DNA from: Silvanigrella aquatica | GTDB taxonomy: Bacteria; Bdellovibrionota_B; Oligoflexia; Silvanigrellales; Silvanigrellaceae | Direction: 5' to 3' | Length of the DNA stretch: 64,000 bases | NCBI RefSeq assembly: GCF_001907975.1 | Contig: NZ_CP017834.1 | Location: 750,478 to 814,477 of the forward strand | Part shown: positions 1-9,190 of the stretch, piece by piece | Position numbering within the stretch: the first letter of the stretch is position 1 | How the letters are laid out: each line of letters begins with the position of its first letter | Position numbers and translations under genes: made by a program | Notes under the pieces: model-generated | Databases searched by the model: none | What the model was told of the DNA's origin: nothing | Seen by the model: the letters and a program-made list of their open reading frames with translations, nothing else

Positions 1-418
1 CAGCTGTAAGTGTCCCACCAATACACAACCAAACTTCTTGGGGTCTTAAGGGAAACGCTTTTTGTAAAAGGCGGCCAAAACCCCAGGTATTTGAGTTTAA
101 TAATCCTTCTTCTGTGGCTAAGGATTTTGCATTGCCAAGAATTTCTGCAGATTCGAGGACAGCAAGACGTCTTGCATTTTGCCAATAAACATTAGCTTCT
201 GTGGTTCTGCCTAGAAGATCCGACACTTCGACACGTAAGGATTCCATACCTAGGCTTGCCGCGAGAAGAGCCGCACTTCCTTCACCACCATCGGCCATGG
301 GTCTTTGAATGATTTCAATTTTGGGATTGCGGTTGCGAATTCCTTCCGCCACCAATTCGCAGACTTGGCGTGCGCTAAAAGTTCCTTTGAATTTGTCAAA
401 AGCAAGAACAATACGCAT
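1..418 (-). CDS. Glycerate kinase, GarK/GlxK family (C-terminus beyond window)
   Basis: The minus strand reads from an ATG at 418 to the window edge without a stop, giving 139 residues. The N-terminus MRIVLAFDKFKGTFSA matches the 'IAPDSFKGSLSA' start of type-1 glycerate kinases, and residues 43-49 (ADGGEGS) match the family's 'ADGGEGT' substrate/ATP loop. A Gly-rich stretch (CIGGTLTA) lies at the very edge. The family phosphorylates D-glycerate with ATP, feeding the glyoxylate/glycerate route into glycolysis. Roughly the first third of a ~380-residue protein is present. It is divergent from the acyl carrier protein gene, with about 220 bp of AT-rich intergenic DNA between them in which I see no clear operator. 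The family assignment is firm; 2- versus 3-phosphoglycerate as product cannot be told. Confidence 0.85.
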   Translation of the reverse strand, partial: MRIVLAFDKFKGTFSARQVCELVAEGIRNRNPKIEIIQRPMADGGEGSAALLAASLGMESLRVEVSDLLGRTTEANVYWQNARRLAVLESAEILGNAKSLATEEGLLNSNTWGFGRLLQKAFPLRPQEVWLCIGGTLTA

Positions 419-639
419 TTTGAGCCCCTTACTCCCGACAAGTTTTCGGAGTTTTTGAGTTTCTATTTCAAGTTTAGTATATTACGAAAATTGAACTTGT
501 TCAAAAGTTACTATTAAATGCGCATTGCTTTTCTTAAAGGCCTTTGTTAAAGAACCCTAAGCAGAGGTATTTGTTAGAAACACTACAAACTGCTTCTTTT
601 TTAGATTAAATTCTTATATCTTTCATTGGGGTAATTACG

Positions 640-891
640 ATGGACACGCAGGTTGAGGCAAAACAAATGGAAATGAAACTTATCAAGATCGTTGCAGAGA
701 AGTTAAATATAGAGGAAAAAAACATCACTACAGCATCCCGCTTTCAAGAGGATCTCGGGGCAGATTCCCTTGACATAGTAGAGCTTCTCATGGAGATTGA
801 AGAAGTGTTCGGTGTAAATATTTCTGATGAAGAGTCAGAACGCCTAAAAACAGTTGGCGATGCTGTAAAATTCATCGCAGCAAAGCTCTAA
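640..891 (+). CDS. acpP: Acyl carrier protein
   Basis: An 83-residue acidic protein with the phosphopantetheine attachment motif GADSLDIVELLM; Ser43 is the attachment residue. The four-helix ACP pattern continues through EIEEVFGVNISDEE. It carries growing acyl chains in fatty-acid synthesis or a related pathway in the cytoplasm. The ATG at 640 is preceded by TTGGGG; a second ATG at 667 would shorten it by nine residues and give the more usual ~75-residue ACP, so the extra N-terminus may not be real. No fab genes are adjacent, whereas acpP usually sits near fabF or fabD. A strong terminator follows, so it is probably a single-gene transcript. A specialised ACP cannot be ruled out. Confidence 0.9.
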   Translation: MDTQVEAKQMEMKLIKIVAEKLNIEEKNITTASRFQEDLGADSLDIVELLMEIEEVFGVNISDEESERLKTVGDAVKFIAAKL

Positions 892-907
892 GAATGAAGC
901 GAAAATC

Positions 908-935
908 AAGGCACCGTTTTGGTGCCTTTTTTTTT
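908..935 (+). terminator. Rho-independent terminator after acpP
   Basis: AAGGCACC and GGTGCCTT form an 8-bp perfect stem around a GTTTT loop, followed by a run of T. It lies 17 bp past the acpP stop and separates acpP from rpiB. Confidence 0.9.
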
Positions 936-991
936 GTTTAGAAATTATGTTTTGTGCAAATGAATAAAACACCAAATTTAAGGAAATTTAC

Positions 992-1447
992 ATGAAAATA
1001 GCAATTGCAGCAGATCACGCAGGAAGAGAGTTAAAAAGTTATGTCATTGATTTTTTAACTCTTACCAATCACCAAGTACTTGATTATGGTGTGGCTGCTG
1101 ATTCTTCAGCATCTGTCGATTATCCAGATTATGCAGATATTGTTGCTTCAGAAGTGTCTGCTGGCCGTTGCGACAGAGGAATTTTAATCTGTGGAACAGG
1201 CATTGGTATGTGTATGACGGCAAATAAATTTCCAGGTGTTCGTGCTGCCGTTGTTTGTGATGAATTTACAGCACGCATGAGTCGCGCTCACAATGATTCA
1301 AACATTATGTGTTTGGGTTCTCGTATTGTGAATTATCAACGCGCCATTGATTTTGTAAAAATTTGGCTCGCGGCGGAATGCGAAGAAGGTCGTCATAGAA
1401 GTCGCATTGGTAAAGTTACAGCTATAGAAAAGAGGCTTGCTCAATGA
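992..1447 (+). CDS. rpiB: Ribose-5-phosphate isomerase B
   Basis: A 151-residue RpiB/LacAB-family sugar-phosphate isomerase interconverting ribose-5-P and ribulose-5-P in the pentose phosphate pathway. Visible motifs are AADHAG (residues 6-11), the catalytic loop CGTGIGM starting at Cys67, and HND at 100-102, which binds the phosphosugar ring. An AAGGAAATTTAC leader precedes the ATG. Its stop overlaps the glyA start (ATGA at 1444-1447), so the two are translationally coupled. rpiB-glyA-nrdR-rib is a recurrent gene order in deltaproteobacteria-like genomes, which supports the call. Confidence 0.95.
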   Translation: MKIAIAADHAGRELKSYVIDFLTLTNHQVLDYGVAADSSASVDYPDYADIVASEVSAGRCDRGILICGTGIGMCMTANKFPGVRAAVVCDEFTARMSRAHNDSNIMCLGSRIVNYQRAIDFVKIWLAAECEEGRHRSRIGKVTAIEKRLAQ

Positions 1448-2730
1448 ATCATTTTCTTTCCTTTGAACGTGCAGATATCTCTAAATCAGATCCTGAAATT
1501 GCGAGTTTATTTGCAAAAGAAAGTCATAGACTCAACGAGGGTTTAGAGCTTATTGCGTCTGAAAATGTAGCTAGTCCTGCTGTGTTGGCAGCATTAAGTA
1601 GCGTATTGTCTAATAAGTATGCCGAAGGTTATCCAGGACGACGCTATTATGGTGGTTGCGAATTTAATGATCAAATCGAGCAAATTGCCATTGATCGTGT
1701 GAAAAAACTTTATGGAGCAGAGCATGCCAATGTGCAACCACACAGTGGAGCTCAAGCAAATCAAGCAGTATTTCTAGCATTTTTACAACCAGGGGATACT
1801 TTTTTAGGGATGAGTTTATCTCATGGCGGGCATTTAACACATGGTTCTCCTGTAAATATATCCGGAATGTATTATAAGGCGGAGTCTTATGGCGTTGATA
1901 GCAACGGATTTATTGATTATGCTGAAGTTGCTAAAAAAGCACAGGAATGCAAACCTAAGCTCATCATTGCAGGCGCAAGTGCATACGCTCGCTCTATCGA
2001 TTTCGCAAAATTCAGAAAAATTGCTGATGAAGTGGGTGCTTTATTTTTAGTGGATATGGCTCATATTGCAGGTCTTGTTGCAGGAGGGCAGCATCTCAGT
2101 CCCGTTCCCTTTGCTGATTTTGTCACCACAACAACTCATAAAACTCTTCGCGGCCCTCGTGGTGGCGTTATTTTATGTAAAGAAAAATATGCTAAAGCAA
2201 TTGATAAAGCGATTTTTCCGGGCTTGCAGGGAGGTCCTCTCATGCACGTCATCGGTGCTAAGGCTGTCGCTTTTGGAGAAGCTTTGCAGCCTTCCTTTCG
2301 TAATTATGCAGAACAAATTGTTATTAATGCACGCGTTTTAGCTGAAACCTTACTATCCCATAGCATTAGTATCGTATCAGGCGGAACTGATAACCATCTC
2401 ATTTTAATTGATTTGAAGGAATCTCCTTTAAGCGGAAAAGATGCCGAAGAGCGCCTTGCTAAAATCAATATTACAGTGAATAAAAATAGTGTTCCTAATG
2501 ATCCACGTAAACCAATGGTAACAAGCGGCATTCGTATTGGAACCCCTGCTATCACAACGCGGGGACTTGTCGCTGAAGATATGAAGGTTTTAGGAGAAGC
2601 AATTGCTTTTGCATTAAAAAATGATGACTCTTTAATTCAAAGAGCCAAAGAAATGATAGATTCTCTTTGTAAAAAATATCCTCTTTATAGCGATGGCCTG
2701 CAACACAAAGGTTACGTTTCACCTAAGTAA
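1444..2730 (+). CDS. glyA: Serine hydroxymethyltransferase
   Basis: A 428-residue PLP enzyme converting serine plus tetrahydrofolate to glycine plus methylene-tetrahydrofolate. The PLP lysine is Lys233 in [14 protein letters not shown]; Asp204 and His207 in VDMAHIAGL hold the cofactor; the N-terminal [11 protein letters not shown] signature is present. The length is normal for bacterial SHMT (about 415-430). It is the second gene of an rpiB-glyA-nrdR-ribE run, starting inside the rpiB stop codon, with nrdR beginning 13 bp after its own stop. Confidence 0.97.
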   Translation: MNHFLSFERADISKSDPEIASLFAKESHRLNEGLELIASENVASPAVLAALSSVLSNKYAEGYPGRRYYGGCEFNDQIEQIAIDRVKKLYGAEHANVQPHSGAQANQAVFLAFLQPGDTFLGMSLSHGGHLTHGSPVNISGMYYKAESYGVDSNGFIDYAEVAKKAQECKPKLIIAGASAYARSIDFAKFRKIADEVGALFLVDMAHIAGLVAGGQHLSPVPFADFVTTTTHKTLRGPRGGVILCKEKYAKAIDKAIFPGLQGGPLMHVIGAKAVAFGEALQPSFRNYAEQIVINARVLAETLLSHSISIVSGGTDNHLILIDLKESPLSGKDAEERLAKINITVNKNSVPNDPRKPMVTSGIRIGTPAITTRGLVAEDMKVLGEAIAFALKNDDSLIQRAKEMIDSLCKKYPLYSDGLQHKGYVSPK

Positions 2731-2743
2731 GGATATTCTTCTC

Positions 2744-3241
2744 ATGAAGTGCCTGCAATGCCAAAACCCCGAAAGTAAAGTGCTTGAAAGTCGTGAAAGC
2801 CGCGATGGAAGGACTGTTCGGAGAAGAAGGGAATGCGTAAGTTGTGGACATCGATTTACGACATTTGAACGTTCCGAAGAGCAACCCCTTTCAATCATTA
2901 AAAGAGATGGCATGAGAGAGCTTTTTAATAGAGAAAAATTATTAAAAAGCATGGGAATTGCTTGTCAAAAGCGTTCCGTAAGTCCTAAAAGCCTTGATGC
3001 TATCGCTGATTGGGTAGAGAGCACTTGCCATTCTCTTGAAGATAGAGAAATCACCTCGCAAAAAATTGGTGAACTTGTGCTGGAGGCTCTTTTAAAACTA
3101 GATCCTGTGGCATATGTTCGCTTCGCTTCGGTTTACAGAGCATTTTCGAGTCCAGAAGATTTTGTTCTAGAATTAAAGCGACTTACGGAGAAGGCGCAAA
3201 GTAAAAATGACTTTCTTCTTGAGTTACAAAGAGATGTATAA
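2744..3241 (+). CDS. nrdR: Transcriptional repressor NrdR
   Basis: 165 residues from the ATG at 2744, preceded by AAGGAT; an upstream in-frame ATG inside glyA (2693) has no such signal. The zinc ribbon has Cys3, Cys6, Cys31 and Cys34 (MKCLQC...CVSC), followed by an ATP-cone (about residues 49-139, starting near IIKRDGMRELF). NrdR represses ribonucleotide reductase genes in response to the bound ATP/dATP state. The conserved TFER after the ribbon is present. No NrdR boxes or nrd genes occur in the window, so its targets lie elsewhere. Confidence 0.95.
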   Translation: MKCLQCQNPESKVLESRESRDGRTVRRRRECVSCGHRFTTFERSEEQPLSIIKRDGMRELFNREKLLKSMGIACQKRSVSPKSLDAIADWVESTCHSLEDREITSQKIGELVLEALLKLDPVAYVRFASVYRAFSSPEDFVLELKRLTEKAQSKNDFLLELQRDV

Positions 3242-3293
3242 GCTGTCTCAATAATGCGCTTATTCTTAAAGGCAAAAAAGAGGAGTGTCTTTT

Positions 3294-3941
3294 ATGTTTA
3301 CTGGAATTATTCAGGATATAGGGAAAATTGATTGTATTTCTATTCTTAAAAATGCAATCAGAATGACTCTTTTAACAGAATTAGACAGTCGTCATTTGGT
3401 TTTAGGAGCAAGCGTGGCTTGTAACGGTTGTTGTTTGACAGTTGTCGAAAGTTTTAAACATGCAGGAAAACAATATTTTACAGTTGATATTGGTTACCAA
3501 AGTTTAAGTCTAACTAATTTTAATAAGTTGGAAGTCGGTTCTTTGGTGAATCTTGAGCCTGCACTTTGCGTGGGTGATTCTCTGGGGGGGCACCATATGA
3601 CGGGGCATGTCGACGCCTTATGCAAAGTGATCGATTTTCAAAAAGCAACAGATGAATTTTGGAAGTTGACTCTTTCTATTCCTCAAAATTTTTCAAAGTG
3701 GGTCATTCCCAAAGGCAGTATTGGGGTAGCTGGGATCAGTTTAACTGTGGCTAACATAATATCATCAGAATTTTCAGACACTTTGGTTGAAATTATGATA
3801 ATTCCTCATACATTTTACAATACAATTTTACAATATATTGCTCCAGAAATAAGCATAGAAGTCGAGTTCGATCAGACGGTCAAGGCTATTGCGTCCCTAC
3901 TCGAAACTATGTTACCTAATTATATTCAGGCTTGTAAATAA
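3294..3941 (+). CDS. ribE: Riboflavin synthase, alpha subunit
   Basis: 215 residues starting at ATG 3294, eight bases after AGGAG; a GTG at 3285 overlaps that ribosome site and is unlikely to be the start. It begins with the hallmark MFTGIIQDIG and holds two tandem lumazine-binding barrels; the second begins around GGHHMTGHVD. It dismutates two 6,7-dimethyl-8-ribityllumazine molecules to riboflavin. No ribD, ribBA or ribH follows, so the riboflavin cluster is split in this genome. Confidence 0.93.
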   Translation: MFTGIIQDIGKIDCISILKNAIRMTLLTELDSRHLVLGASVACNGCCLTVVESFKHAGKQYFTVDIGYQSLSLTNFNKLEVGSLVNLEPALCVGDSLGGHHMTGHVDALCKVIDFQKATDEFWKLTLSIPQNFSKWVIPKGSIGVAGISLTVANIISSEFSDTLVEIMIIPHTFYNTILQYIAPEISIEVEFDQTVKAIASLLETMLPNYIQACK

Positions 3942-3975
3942 ACGGCTTTAACAAATCAGGAAAATAATACAAATT

Positions 3976-5613
3976 ATGTCATTTGATCTGCAAAAACATA
4001 ATGTTGCGGTTCATGCCTCTCGCGTAACGAAGGAATTTCGAAAAGCAATTCATTCTGAGCCCGGTGTCTCAACGGTCAAACATGCCTTTTCTCCTCGTCA
4101 GCTTCATGAAACGAGCTGTGCGCATCTTCAGGCCATTCCGACTCGTGAAGATTGTCTTTTATTGTCTGATTCACGTATTTATGCCTTGAAAAAGAGACTT
4201 CTTGCTCCTTCATGGTGGGTGGAAGGGGTTCTATTGAGTTTAGGCGCCAAGGAGGCTTGGTTCGATTCTTTGATTTCGAAAAGAACAGGGCGCTTGATAG
4301 CGGCGCCATCAAGCGTTAATGCGAAAAATATTTCGCTTATGTTTGCTATATGGCATGAGGCTTTATCTCAAATTTTTTCATCAAAAAATGATGAAATGGT
4401 TCTGCGATTTCAAATAAATAAATATTTAATTGGCACACAAAAAGATGTTTTAGACAGTTGTAAACAGCTTGAAAGTATTTGGGCTACTCCGCTAAATTTG
4501 TATGAAATAAAACCTGCTAAAAAATCACGTTCTTTATCATTATCACGTTCGGGGAGCTTAGGTCTTATTCGGCATGCTCAAATTGAAAATGATGTTGATG
4601 GAATTTGGTTTTCTTTAAGTTTATCCCAGTCACTAAAATCATTTTATAGTCAACAACAAAAGACCGATTCTAATTCTGCAGGTCTAAATTCTTCTTTTAT
4701 TAGTATAAATCCTGTGGTTATTCAGTCTATGGGAAGAAAAGCAAGTATTAAAAAAATATTAAATTATTTGTTTTTGGAATATGCAAAACAAGAAAATAGT
4801 CATAATCAAATAAACAATTGGAATTCTATTCCTATTGATTCTAAAAATATCACTTCATTTCATAAAGATATTTTAGTTAATGTTCCTTCTTTATATGATC
4901 ATGGTGTTTTAGGATGGAATATATCTGCTCCTAATGTAAAACTTTCAGAATTAAAAAATAAAATTCTTGTTCATTCTGAAGAGGGAACAGAAGCTTCGCA
5001 TGGTGCTATTGTCTATTGTTGGCAATTATCAGATCAAGCAAAAGAAGCATTTGAGCTAGAACAGGCAATTAGTGAAAAACTCATGTCACAATTACCACAA
5101 ACTTATTATAATCAGTCTAATCATTTTTCTCTTCCACTTGTTAAAGTGACTAAAAAAGTGCCATCTGAAAAAACATTATTTCCCGAGCCCCCTCCAGATG
5201 AACTTAAAAAAGCGCGTAATGAAAAGAAATTAAAAATCTTAAAGTCCGAAAAAATTGTTAAAGAACCTAAAAAAGTTAATAAAAGAATTATTATAGATAA
5301 AGAAGAGCTCATTGAAAAAAAAGTAACAAAAAGGGCGGTGTCACAGACATTATTTGATTCAATCGATAATAATGTGGTACAGGAAATTAAAATGATTCCC
5401 GTGAAAAAAGAAATTATTAAAAAGAAAGTTGTTTCTGTAAAAGAAGTTTTATCTGATAATGATTTTATAATATTGGTCTCTGAATTTTATGAGTCCTTAA
5501 AGCCCTTGCAAAAAAAAGCTTTTGAAAGAGAAAGGGCAGGTATGACACCCGAGCAATTTCGGGTGTACATGACACCTATTTTAAAGCGCAAAAAAACCAT
5601 AAAAAATAAATAA
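3976..5613 (+). CDS. Hypothetical protein with Lys-rich C-terminal half
   Basis: 545 residues that I cannot assign to a family. There is no signal peptide or membrane segment. Residues 1 to about 130 are mixed and globular-looking, with an early Trp-rich part (APSWWVEG, KEAWFDSL). A short Ser-Leu-Arg-rich segment (SRSLSLSRSGSLG) falls near residue 185. From about 390 on, the protein is strongly basic with many Lys-Lys and Val-Lys-Lys steps, followed by a compact end (SEFYESLKPLQKKAFERER) and a KRKKTIKNK tail. This suggests a cytoplasmic protein with a disordered basic linker, perhaps nucleic-acid binding; that is inference. It is 34 bp downstream of ribE on the same strand and probably shares its transcript. 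It converges with the lipoprotein gene, only 5 bp apart. Confidence 0.7.
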   Translation: MSFDLQKHNVAVHASRVTKEFRKAIHSEPGVSTVKHAFSPRQLHETSCAHLQAIPTREDCLLLSDSRIYALKKRLLAPSWWVEGVLLSLGAKEAWFDSLISKRTGRLIAAPSSVNAKNISLMFAIWHEALSQIFSSKNDEMVLRFQINKYLIGTQKDVLDSCKQLESIWATPLNLYEIKPAKKSRSLSLSRSGSLGLIRHAQIENDVDGIWFSLSLSQSLKSFYSQQQKTDSNSAGLNSSFISINPVVIQSMGRKASIKKILNYLFLEYAKQENSHNQINNWNSIPIDSKNITSFHKDILVNVPSLYDHGVLGWNISAPNVKLSELKNKILVHSEEGTEASHGAIVYCWQLSDQAKEAFELEQAISEKLMSQLPQTYYNQSNHFSLPLVKVTKKVPSEKTLFPEPPPDELKKARNEKKLKILKSEKIVKEPKKVNKRIIIDKEELIEKKVTKRAVSQTLFDSIDNNVVQEIKMIPVKKEIIKKKVVSVKEVLSDNDFIILVSEFYESLKPLQKKAFERERAGMTPEQFRVYMTPILKRKKTIKNK

Positions 5614-5618
5614 TTTTT

Positions 5619-6287
5619 TTATCTATAATATTTTACGGGAATATCGACATTGCCTCGATCAGTTTTTACTTTTAAATATAATGTATTTTGATCATTGCTA
5701 TTTTGGATATGTTGATAATTAAGTGAAAATTGTTGCATTTTGAAATTACAGCTTTCATTGTGTTTTAAGGTTTTATTATCGCAGTTATTATTTAAAATCG
5801 TAGGCATGCCTCTTATATCTCTCGCATTTTCGTAATTTAAATCATAACCAATTTCTTTTATATTTATTGAGTTATTGTTGGTATTTTTAATATTAATTGA
5901 TTTATAATGTGAATAATACTTGCCTTCGTGACTATCGGGGTAGTATTCATATGGTTCTTCTAATGTTGTATTATATTTATCAAAACCAATATAAAACCCT
6001 TGCTTCATAGACATATAAACAGTGAATTCTGGTTTTAAAATTTGAAATTGCAAAGCTTCACTTGCGTTGTTGTTTGTATTATGATTTAGAGGCTCATTTT
6101 CTGCAGGAGAACTTGTTGGTTGAGCTGGCTTAGGTGTTTTATTGGGTCTAGTAGGTGTTTTTGCTGGTTCAGGTTTTTGCTTCGGTTCAGGAGTTTGGTT
6201 GTCATTTGCTGAGATTTGGCTTTGTTTTTTTTCTCCGCAAGAGACTATTAGAAAAGCTATTAATGAAACGTTAAAAATTTTTATCAT
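5619..6287 (-). CDS. Predicted lipoprotein with Pro/Lys/Thr-rich linker
   Basis: 222 residues. A lipoprotein signal ends in LIVSC with the acylated Cys at residue 17. A Pro-rich, low-complexity spacer (about 25-70, repeated PKP/PTP elements) then holds a C-terminal domain of about 140 residues away from the membrane. That domain has Tyr/Asn-rich beta-like sequence (YEYYPDSHEGKYYSHY) and two cysteines (NCDNKT, ESCNF) that could form a disulfide. I recognise no family. The start is supported by AGGGAATTATTT just upstream. Confidence 0.75.
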   Translation of the reverse strand: MIKIFNVSLIAFLIVSCGEKKQSQISANDNQTPEPKQKPEPAKTPTRPNKTPKPAQPTSSPAENEPLNHNTNNNASEALQFQILKPEFTVYMSMKQGFYIGFDKYNTTLEEPYEYYPDSHEGKYYSHYKSINIKNTNNNSINIKEIGYDLNYENARDIRGMPTILNNNCDNKTLKHNESCNFKMQQFSLNYQHIQNSNDQNTLYLKVKTDRGNVDIPVKYYR

Positions 6288-6344
6288 AAATAATTCCCTA
6301 TGTATATGAAAAAGTTTTTTATTTTATTCTCCAAAAGTTTCATG

Positions 6345-6383
6345 AAATAAAGCGTGTGTTGTTTTATCCAGCATGCTTTATTT
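6345..6383 (-). terminator. Hairpin at the pth 3' end
   Basis: AAATAAAGCGTG (6345-6356) pairs with CATGCTTTATTT (6372-6383) over 12 bp with one wobble; the stem overlaps the pth stop codon. Only a weak T-run follows on the minus strand, while a better one (CTTTTTT) follows on the plus strand, so it may work in both directions. Confidence 0.45.
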
Positions 6384-6923
6384 CTTTTTTGAGAGCTGTT
6401 TTAAGATTTCAAGAATGCGGTTTTTAGCAACAGGAAAGCTTTCTTTTTCAAGGCTATCAAGCTCTTGTTGGGTAAACTTGCCCAAAACCCAATTTGCCGT
6501 CGCGCTTTTATGGTCAGGTTTGCCAATACCCACTTTTACACGATAAAACTTTTCAAAGGAAGTTTTATCGAGAATGTCGCGAATACCGTTATGTCCGCCG
6601 TGGCCTCCGCCAACACGGGTTTTTACGGCGCCTGGCGCTTGATCTAGATCATCAAATAGGACGATCAATTCTTCTTCATTTATCTTAAAAAATTGAGTAG
6701 CTTGCTGAACACTATTTCCAGAGACATTCATATAGCCTTGTGGCTTCATGAGGAAGACATCGTGGCCTTGCCAATTTGCGCGCGCCGTAAGAGCGCCAAA
6801 TCGATTCTGCGATAAAAAAACACCGGATTCAGATGCTATTTGGTCAATAAGCATGAATCCGATGTTATGTCGCGTGTTTTCGTAATTGTGCCCAGGATTC
6901 CCTAAGCCAACAAGAATAAACAC
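6378..6923 (-). CDS. pth: Peptidyl-tRNA hydrolase
   Basis: 181 residues. It recycles peptidyl-tRNA released during abortive translation. The start MFILVGLGNPG, with Asn9, is classic; catalytic His19 (NTRHNIGF), Asn66 (MKPQGYMNVSG) and Asp91 (FDDLD) are all present, as is the Gly-rich VGGGHGGHNGIRD loop. It lies 6 bp downstream of rplY, a pairing seen widely in bacteria, and is presumably co-transcribed. Confidence 0.96.
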   Translation of the reverse strand: MFILVGLGNPGHNYENTRHNIGFMLIDQIASESGVFLSQNRFGALTARANWQGHDVFLMKPQGYMNVSGNSVQQATQFFKINEEELIVLFDDLDQAPGAVKTRVGGGHGGHNGIRDILDKTSFEKFYRVKVGIGKPDHKSATANWVLGKFTQQELDSLEKESFPVAKNRILEILKQLSKKK

Positions 6924-6929
6924 GAGGTA

Positions 6930-7478
6930 TTAGATCTTGACGAGAGAAGCAAGAGCAAGGTTTTTGCCTTTGCCTGTACGGACAGTAATGCCTTCTCCGA
7001 TAGTTATATCATGGAGTTGGATGGATTGATCCGCTTTTAAACCGCTCACATCAACGTCGATAGCCTTGGGAAGCTTAGAAAGAGGAGCTTTGACTTCCAA
7101 GTAACGAGTACGGATGTTGAAAGCACCTTCTTTTTCTTGCTCGCGTGTGAGGCCAACAAAGTTTAAAGGAACGTGAACACGAATAATGTCGTTTGACCCA
7201 ACTTCTTGAAAATCGAAGTGAATGGGCTTGTCATTAAGCGGATTGACTTGAACTTCGCGCATGAGGACAGTCTTTTCAGCGCCATCAAGAACGAGGGTCA
7301 TCACAGAGGAGCGTGTGTGCGCCTTTGGAAGATTTGACATAGCGATTTCAATTTTAGTTGAATCACCTTTTTTATAAAGGATTCCAGGTACAAGCCCGCT
7401 ATGGCGACGCTTGCGAACGGTTCCTTTGGATGCATCTCCGCGCGCAGTGGCGTGGATTACGGTGTTTTCTAAGCTCAT
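6930..7478 (-). CDS. rplY: 50S ribosomal protein L25/general stress protein Ctc
   Basis: 182 residues from the ATG at 7478, which has GGAG nine bases upstream; an in-frame ATG at 7532 would add an implausible hydrophobic N-terminus. The L25 5S-rRNA-binding domain comes first (residues 1 to about 95: ARGDASKGTVRKRRHSGLVPGILY, VNPLNDKPIHFDF), followed by the C-terminal beta domain of the long Ctc/TL5 form (VPLNFVG, IDVDVSGLKADQSIQLHDI). It binds 5S rRNA in the large subunit. pth follows 6 bp downstream. No prs gene is seen upstream. Confidence 0.94.
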   Translation of the reverse strand: MSLENTVIHATARGDASKGTVRKRRHSGLVPGILYKKGDSTKIEIAMSNLPKAHTRSSVMTLVLDGAEKTVLMREVQVNPLNDKPIHFDFQEVGSNDIIRVHVPLNFVGLTREQEKEGAFNIRTRYLEVKAPLSKLPKAIDVDVSGLKADQSIQLHDITIGEGITVRTGKGKNLALASLVKI

Positions 7479-7765
7479 TGAGATTACTCCAATTAAGAAC
7501 ATTACCATAGAGGTATGGCAATGGGTTTCCATATCTCAAAAAAGTCTTGTGATCAAGAGAAGGTTTTGTTTATTGAAAAAAAAGACCCAATATGATCGCC
7601 GCCCTGCCTGACTTCCCGAAAAGAAAAAAGCCTTTACAATTATTAACTTTTAAGATGGTTTAATAAAACCAAAATAAATTTGATTTTTCTTCGGTTGTTC
7701 GTTTATAACTGCATATCTAAGTTGCTTTTGAGTTCGTTTCTATTTCGTCAACTATGGAGTTCCCT

Positions 7766-8260
7766 ATGAATTTTTCTAAAGTTATCCTTTCGACATCTAT
7801 ATTAACTTTGGCATTTCTTGCCGCGAGCTGTTCCAGTACCAAAAAACCAGGCTCATCCGAGCCATCTAAGCCCGTTGAAGTGAGTTCAGAACCAGCTGCA
7901 AAAGTGACAACTCAAAATCCAGGCTCATCAGGTTCATTAAATACAATTTATTTTGATTTTAATAAGTATGATATTCGTGAAAACCAAAAGGAAGCTGCCG
8001 ATCAAATTGCAGAGTCATTAAAATCAAATTCATCACTTGCTATTCAAATTCAAGGTAACACAGATGATCGTGGTTCTACAGAATACAACATGGCACTTGG
8101 ACAAAAACGTGCTGTTGCTCTTAAAAATTACTTAATGGCAAATGGTGTTAAGAATAAAATTGAAACCATTAGCTATGGGAAAGAGCGTCCTGCTGTTCAA
8201 GGAAATAATGAGGAAGCTTGGTCGAAAAACCGTCGTGATGATATTGTAAAAATGAAATAA
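7766..8260 (+). CDS. pal: Peptidoglycan-associated lipoprotein (OmpA-like)
   Basis: 164 residues from the ATG at 7766, six bases after TGGAG; an upstream ATG at 7754 overlaps that ribosome site. The signal ends in LAASC with Cys22 acylated. A short Ser/Pro-rich linker leads to an OmpA C-terminal domain (about 65-164: IYFDFNKYDIR, TDDRGSTEYNMALGQKRA), where the Asp and Arg bind diaminopimelate of peptidoglycan. It anchors the outer membrane to the wall. tolB/tolA are not next to it, so membership of a Tol-Pal complex is inferred. Pal usually ends soon after the position seen here, so the protein looks complete. Confidence 0.88.
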   Translation: MNFSKVILSTSILTLAFLAASCSSTKKPGSSEPSKPVEVSSEPAAKVTTQNPGSSGSLNTIYFDFNKYDIRENQKEAADQIAESLKSNSSLAIQIQGNTDDRGSTEYNMALGQKRAVALKNYLMANGVKNKIETISYGKERPAVQGNNEEAWSKNRRDDIVKMK

Positions 8261-8287
8261 TTTTAAAAATCATTTATTGCAACGACG

Positions 8288-8323
8288 AAACACCTTTATA
8301 TTAAAAATAAAAGGTGTTTTTTA
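8288..8323. terminator. Shared terminator between convergent pal and HAD gene
   Basis: AAACACCTTT (8288-8297) and AAAGGTGTTT (8310-8319) form a perfect 10-bp stem followed by T-rich sequence. It touches the stop codon of the convergent HAD gene and can serve both directions. Confidence 0.75.
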
Positions 8324-9088
8324 TTTTTGTCGCATATTTTCTTCCAAAGAAGCAACAATATCTTTTAAATTGAGCTTATTGCCAACCAATAGAGTTTGAA
8401 TGCCGAGAGTGTGGGCGGGAAGATCATAATAAGGATCGTTTCCAATCATAATGGTTCTTTCCGGAGTTGTTCCTATTTTCTTTAATGTTTCGTTAAAAAA
8501 GGTGGAGTGCGGTTTTGTGCTTTTCATGACATCCCATGATGTTACCAGGTCAAAGTCGTGCAAGTATAAGTCACTTGCTTTTAATCTTAATTCAATTTCT
8601 CTGCGCCCAAATACAGGGTTGGTTGCAAGTGTAATATGTCTATTACTTGCATGCAATAAATCAACCAGTTTGCGTGCATAAGGATCGGAATGTAAAAATA
8701 AACAGATAAAAGGATAATCGGAATCAAAAAATTTAGACATAAACCGTTCTATTTTTAAGCGGCTGGTATTGAGTTCCGATGCTAATGTTTCAAAAAAAGC
8801 ATCTTCATTAGAAGAAAAAGAATGATTAGAAAGTAGAATTTCCTTTGTTTTTTGTGCGGCTTTAAAAAGTTGAGAGAACGAGCCAAAACTGCGCATTCTA
8901 AAAAGAATGCCTAAAGCAAACAAATTATGAAATAAAGCACCGGGTTGATCAATCAGCGTTCCGTCCATGTCTAAAAGGACATGTGTTTTGCCATCCCACC
9001 AATCGCCAGATATTGTAATTTTATTTCGAATTCTTTTTAATTCGGCGCTTTTCTGTTGTATATTAGAAAGATCTTTTTTGTTTCTCAT
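8321..9088 (-). CDS. HAD-superfamily hydrolase
   Basis: 255 residues. Motif I is LLDMDGTLID (Asp40 nucleophile, Asp42 acid/base), motif II is the Thr of TLATNPVF, motif III is the Lys of STKPHSTFF and motif IV is MIGNDPYYDLPA. The cap lies between motifs I and II and is helical (C1 type), as in phosphoglycolate phosphatase-like enzymes. A cytoplasmic phosphomonoesterase is likely; the substrate cannot be told. It carries an N-terminal extension of about 30 basic residues before motif I. It is convergent with pal and shares a terminator with it. Confidence 0.85.
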   Translation of the reverse strand: MRNKKDLSNIQQKSAELKRIRNKITISGDWWDGKTHVLLDMDGTLIDQPGALFHNLFALGILFRMRSFGSFSQLFKAAQKTKEILLSNHSFSSNEDAFFETLASELNTSRLKIERFMSKFFDSDYPFICLFLHSDPYARKLVDLLHASNRHITLATNPVFGRREIELRLKASDLYLHDFDLVTSWDVMKSTKPHSTFFNETLKKIGTTPERTIMIGNDPYYDLPAHTLGIQTLLVGNKLNLKDIVASLEENMRQK

Positions 9089-9190
9089 TCTTAAGATTAC
9101 CTATTGGAAAAATAACAAGAGCGTCACAAAACACATTTGCTAAAAGTCTTCAAAAATAATATTCCTTTTTCATGCTGTGAAGTCAATTGA

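Noticed and set aside
250..441. A 63-residue minus-strand ORF at the left edge
   Set aside because: It is an out-of-frame shadow of the glycerate kinase coding sequence.
6345..6383. Plus-strand terminator of an unseen gene
   Set aside because: No plus-strand gene ends within 700 bp; the hairpin is best explained by the pth 3' end.
8321..9088. This HAD phosphatase as MtnX of methionine salvage
   Set aside because: It is 28 kb away from the mtn operon and MtnX-specific features could not be identified.
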